A DNA stretch of 6,432 nucleotides from Actinomycetes bacterium. GTDB taxonomy: Bacteria; Actinomycetota; Thermoleophilia; Solirubrobacterales; Solirubrobacteraceae. The stretch lies in contig JAEYAL010000016.1 in assembly GCA_023404805.1 (NCBI GenBank), forward strand, positions 1-6,432, given 5' to 3'. The stretch's first letter is position 1. The number at the start of each line of letters is the position of its first letter. The position numbers and the translations under genes are program-made. Positions 5,720 through 6,432 of this stretch are shown here, piece after piece. The notes under the pieces are model-generated. The model searched no databases. It was not told the DNA's origin and saw only the letters and a program-made list of their open reading frames with translations.

Positions 5720-5819
5720 GCGCCGAAGTGTTGCGCGCCGCAGGAGCGCTCGACCGCCTGGTTTGCCAATTCCGCAAGTTCGCTTGTCAGCTCAGGCCCC
5801 GATGCTCGACGGTGCAGGC
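5720..5819. promoter_or_regulatory. Divergent promoter region with candidate operator palindrome
   Basis: This roughly 100-bp region separates the XRE-cupin regulator from the divergent flavoprotein gene and should contain both promoters. The palindromic CAAG-TTCG-CTTG lies at 5775-5786, flanked by the similar hexamers TTGCCA (5763-5768) and TTGTCA (5784-5789). This is a plausible operator for the regulator. No confident -35/-10 pair is visible. Confidence 0.4.
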
Positions 5820-6432
5820 ATGGACTTCACGTGGGACTGCATCGTGATCGGCGGCGGCGCAGCCGGCCTCAGCGCGGCGCTCGTGCTCGGCCGCGCACGG
5901 CGCCGCGTCCTGCTGCTCGACGCGGGCGGCCAGAGCAACCTCGCTGCCGACCACATCGGCGGCCTCCTCGGGCAAGACGGCCGGTCTGCTGCCTCGTTCT
6001 ACGCGGTTGGCCGCACGGAGCTGGCGGCGTACCCCTCGGTCGTGGTGCGCGACGTCCCGGCGGCCCGGGCCGTAACGGCGGGAGCCGGGTTCGAGGTTGC
6101 GCTGGCTGACGGCGCGGGCGAGAGCGCGGGCCGGCTCGTCCTCGCGACCGGCGCCGACTACCGCTACCCGGACGTGCCCGGTGTCGCAGAGCGGTTCGGC
6201 GGCGCGGTCTTCCACTGCCCGTTCTGCCACGGCTGGGAGGTCCGCGGCGGCCAGCTCGGGGTGCTTGACCCGGGTCCGATGGGCGCGGCCCGGGCGCTGC
6301 TGCTCAGCGCCTGGAGCGACGACGTCACGCTCTTCACGGACGGTCCGGCCAGCGTCGCGGCCGAGGAGCGCGCCCAGCTCGACGCCGCCGGGATCGCCGT
6401 CGACGAGCGCGCCGTGGCGGGCCTCGCAGGGC
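5820..6432 (+). CDS. Thioredoxin-reductase-like FAD/NAD(P) disulfide oxidoreductase, 3' end cut by window
   Basis: The first 204 residues of a flavoprotein run off the right edge without a stop. The FAD-binding Rossmann motif GGGAAG is at 11-16, after a short CIVIG strand. LVLATGADYRYPDVPG (107-121) is the second conserved FAD-region motif, followed by a CPFC redox pair (Cys133 and Cys136) within CPFCHGWE. Housekeeping thioredoxin reductases usually carry CAxC here. CxxCHG(Y/W)E resembles the thioredoxin-reductase-like dithiol oxidases such as GliT and HlmI, and many unassigned actinobacterial proteins. The role is therefore a disulfide/dithiol oxidoreductase of unknown partner, probably cytoplasmic. 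The ATG at 5820 is chosen because it places the Rossmann strand at the usual distance; ATG 5802 is in frame, adds six residues and cannot be excluded, since neither has a strong Shine-Dalgarno. It is divergent from, and probably regulated by, the XRE-cupin protein. The NAD(P) domain is only partly present. Confidence 0.88.
   Translation, partial: MDFTWDCIVIGGGAAGLSAALVLGRARRRVLLLDAGGQSNLAADHIGGLLGQDGRSAASFYAVGRTELAAYPSVVVRDVPAARAVTAGAGFEVALADGAGESAGRLVLATGADYRYPDVPGVAERFGGAVFHCPFCHGWEVRGGQLGVLDPGPMGAARALLLSAWSDDVTLFTDGPASVAAEERAQLDAAGIAVDERAVAGLAG

Noticed and set aside
5309..6109. 266-codon plus-strand open frame spanning the regulator and the flavoprotein start
   Set aside because: It is antisense to the XRE-cupin gene and out of frame with the FAD-binding protein, with no domain of its own.

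Overview
This is a very GC-rich bacterial window with dense, GC3-biased genes. An F420-type (deazaflavin-dependent) oxidoreductase, SD-poor starts, a possible leaderless promoter and Ala/Arg/Gly-rich secreted proteins point to an actinobacterium. A Thermoleophilia/Solirubrobacterales-like lineage is my best guess, but this is inference and no marker gene is present. The window contains six complete genes and one gene cut by the right edge. I saw no tRNA, rRNA, transposase, integrase or CRISPR array.

Layout. Bases 1-43 are almost pure G, a low-complexity tract that may be an assembly edge. Next come two small plus-strand genes: a Ddn/nitroreductase-type F420-dependent oxidoreductase (146-586), followed by a GC-rich hairpin, and a VOC-fold PhnB-like protein (698-1183) with a clear Shine-Dalgarno sequence. 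A long hairpin (1234-1272) separates this gene from a convergent Spo0M-like arrestin-fold protein on the minus strand (1283-2032). A 120-bp divergent spacer leads to two plus-strand exported proteins. The first (2153-3607) has a beta-rich region, a glycosidase-like central region and a C-terminal peptidoglycan-binding domain. The second (3690-4943) is a secretory lipase-type alpha/beta hydrolase with a visible Ser-Asp-His triad.

The lipase gene converges on a minus-strand XRE-cupin regulator (5108-5719). The 164-bp gap between them is mostly filled by two perfect 69-bp direct repeats, each carrying a 12-bp palindrome. The second copy also contains the regulator's stop codon. The regulator is divergent from a thioredoxin-reductase-like flavoprotein with a CPFC motif (5820 to the window end). 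That arrangement suggests a local regulator-target pair sharing a short promoter region.

The oxidoreductase, VOC, Spo0M-like, envelope and lipase genes do not form one recognisable pathway. The strongest candidates for something undescribed are the repeat unit at 4969-5110 and the unassigned central domain of the peptidoglycan-binding protein.
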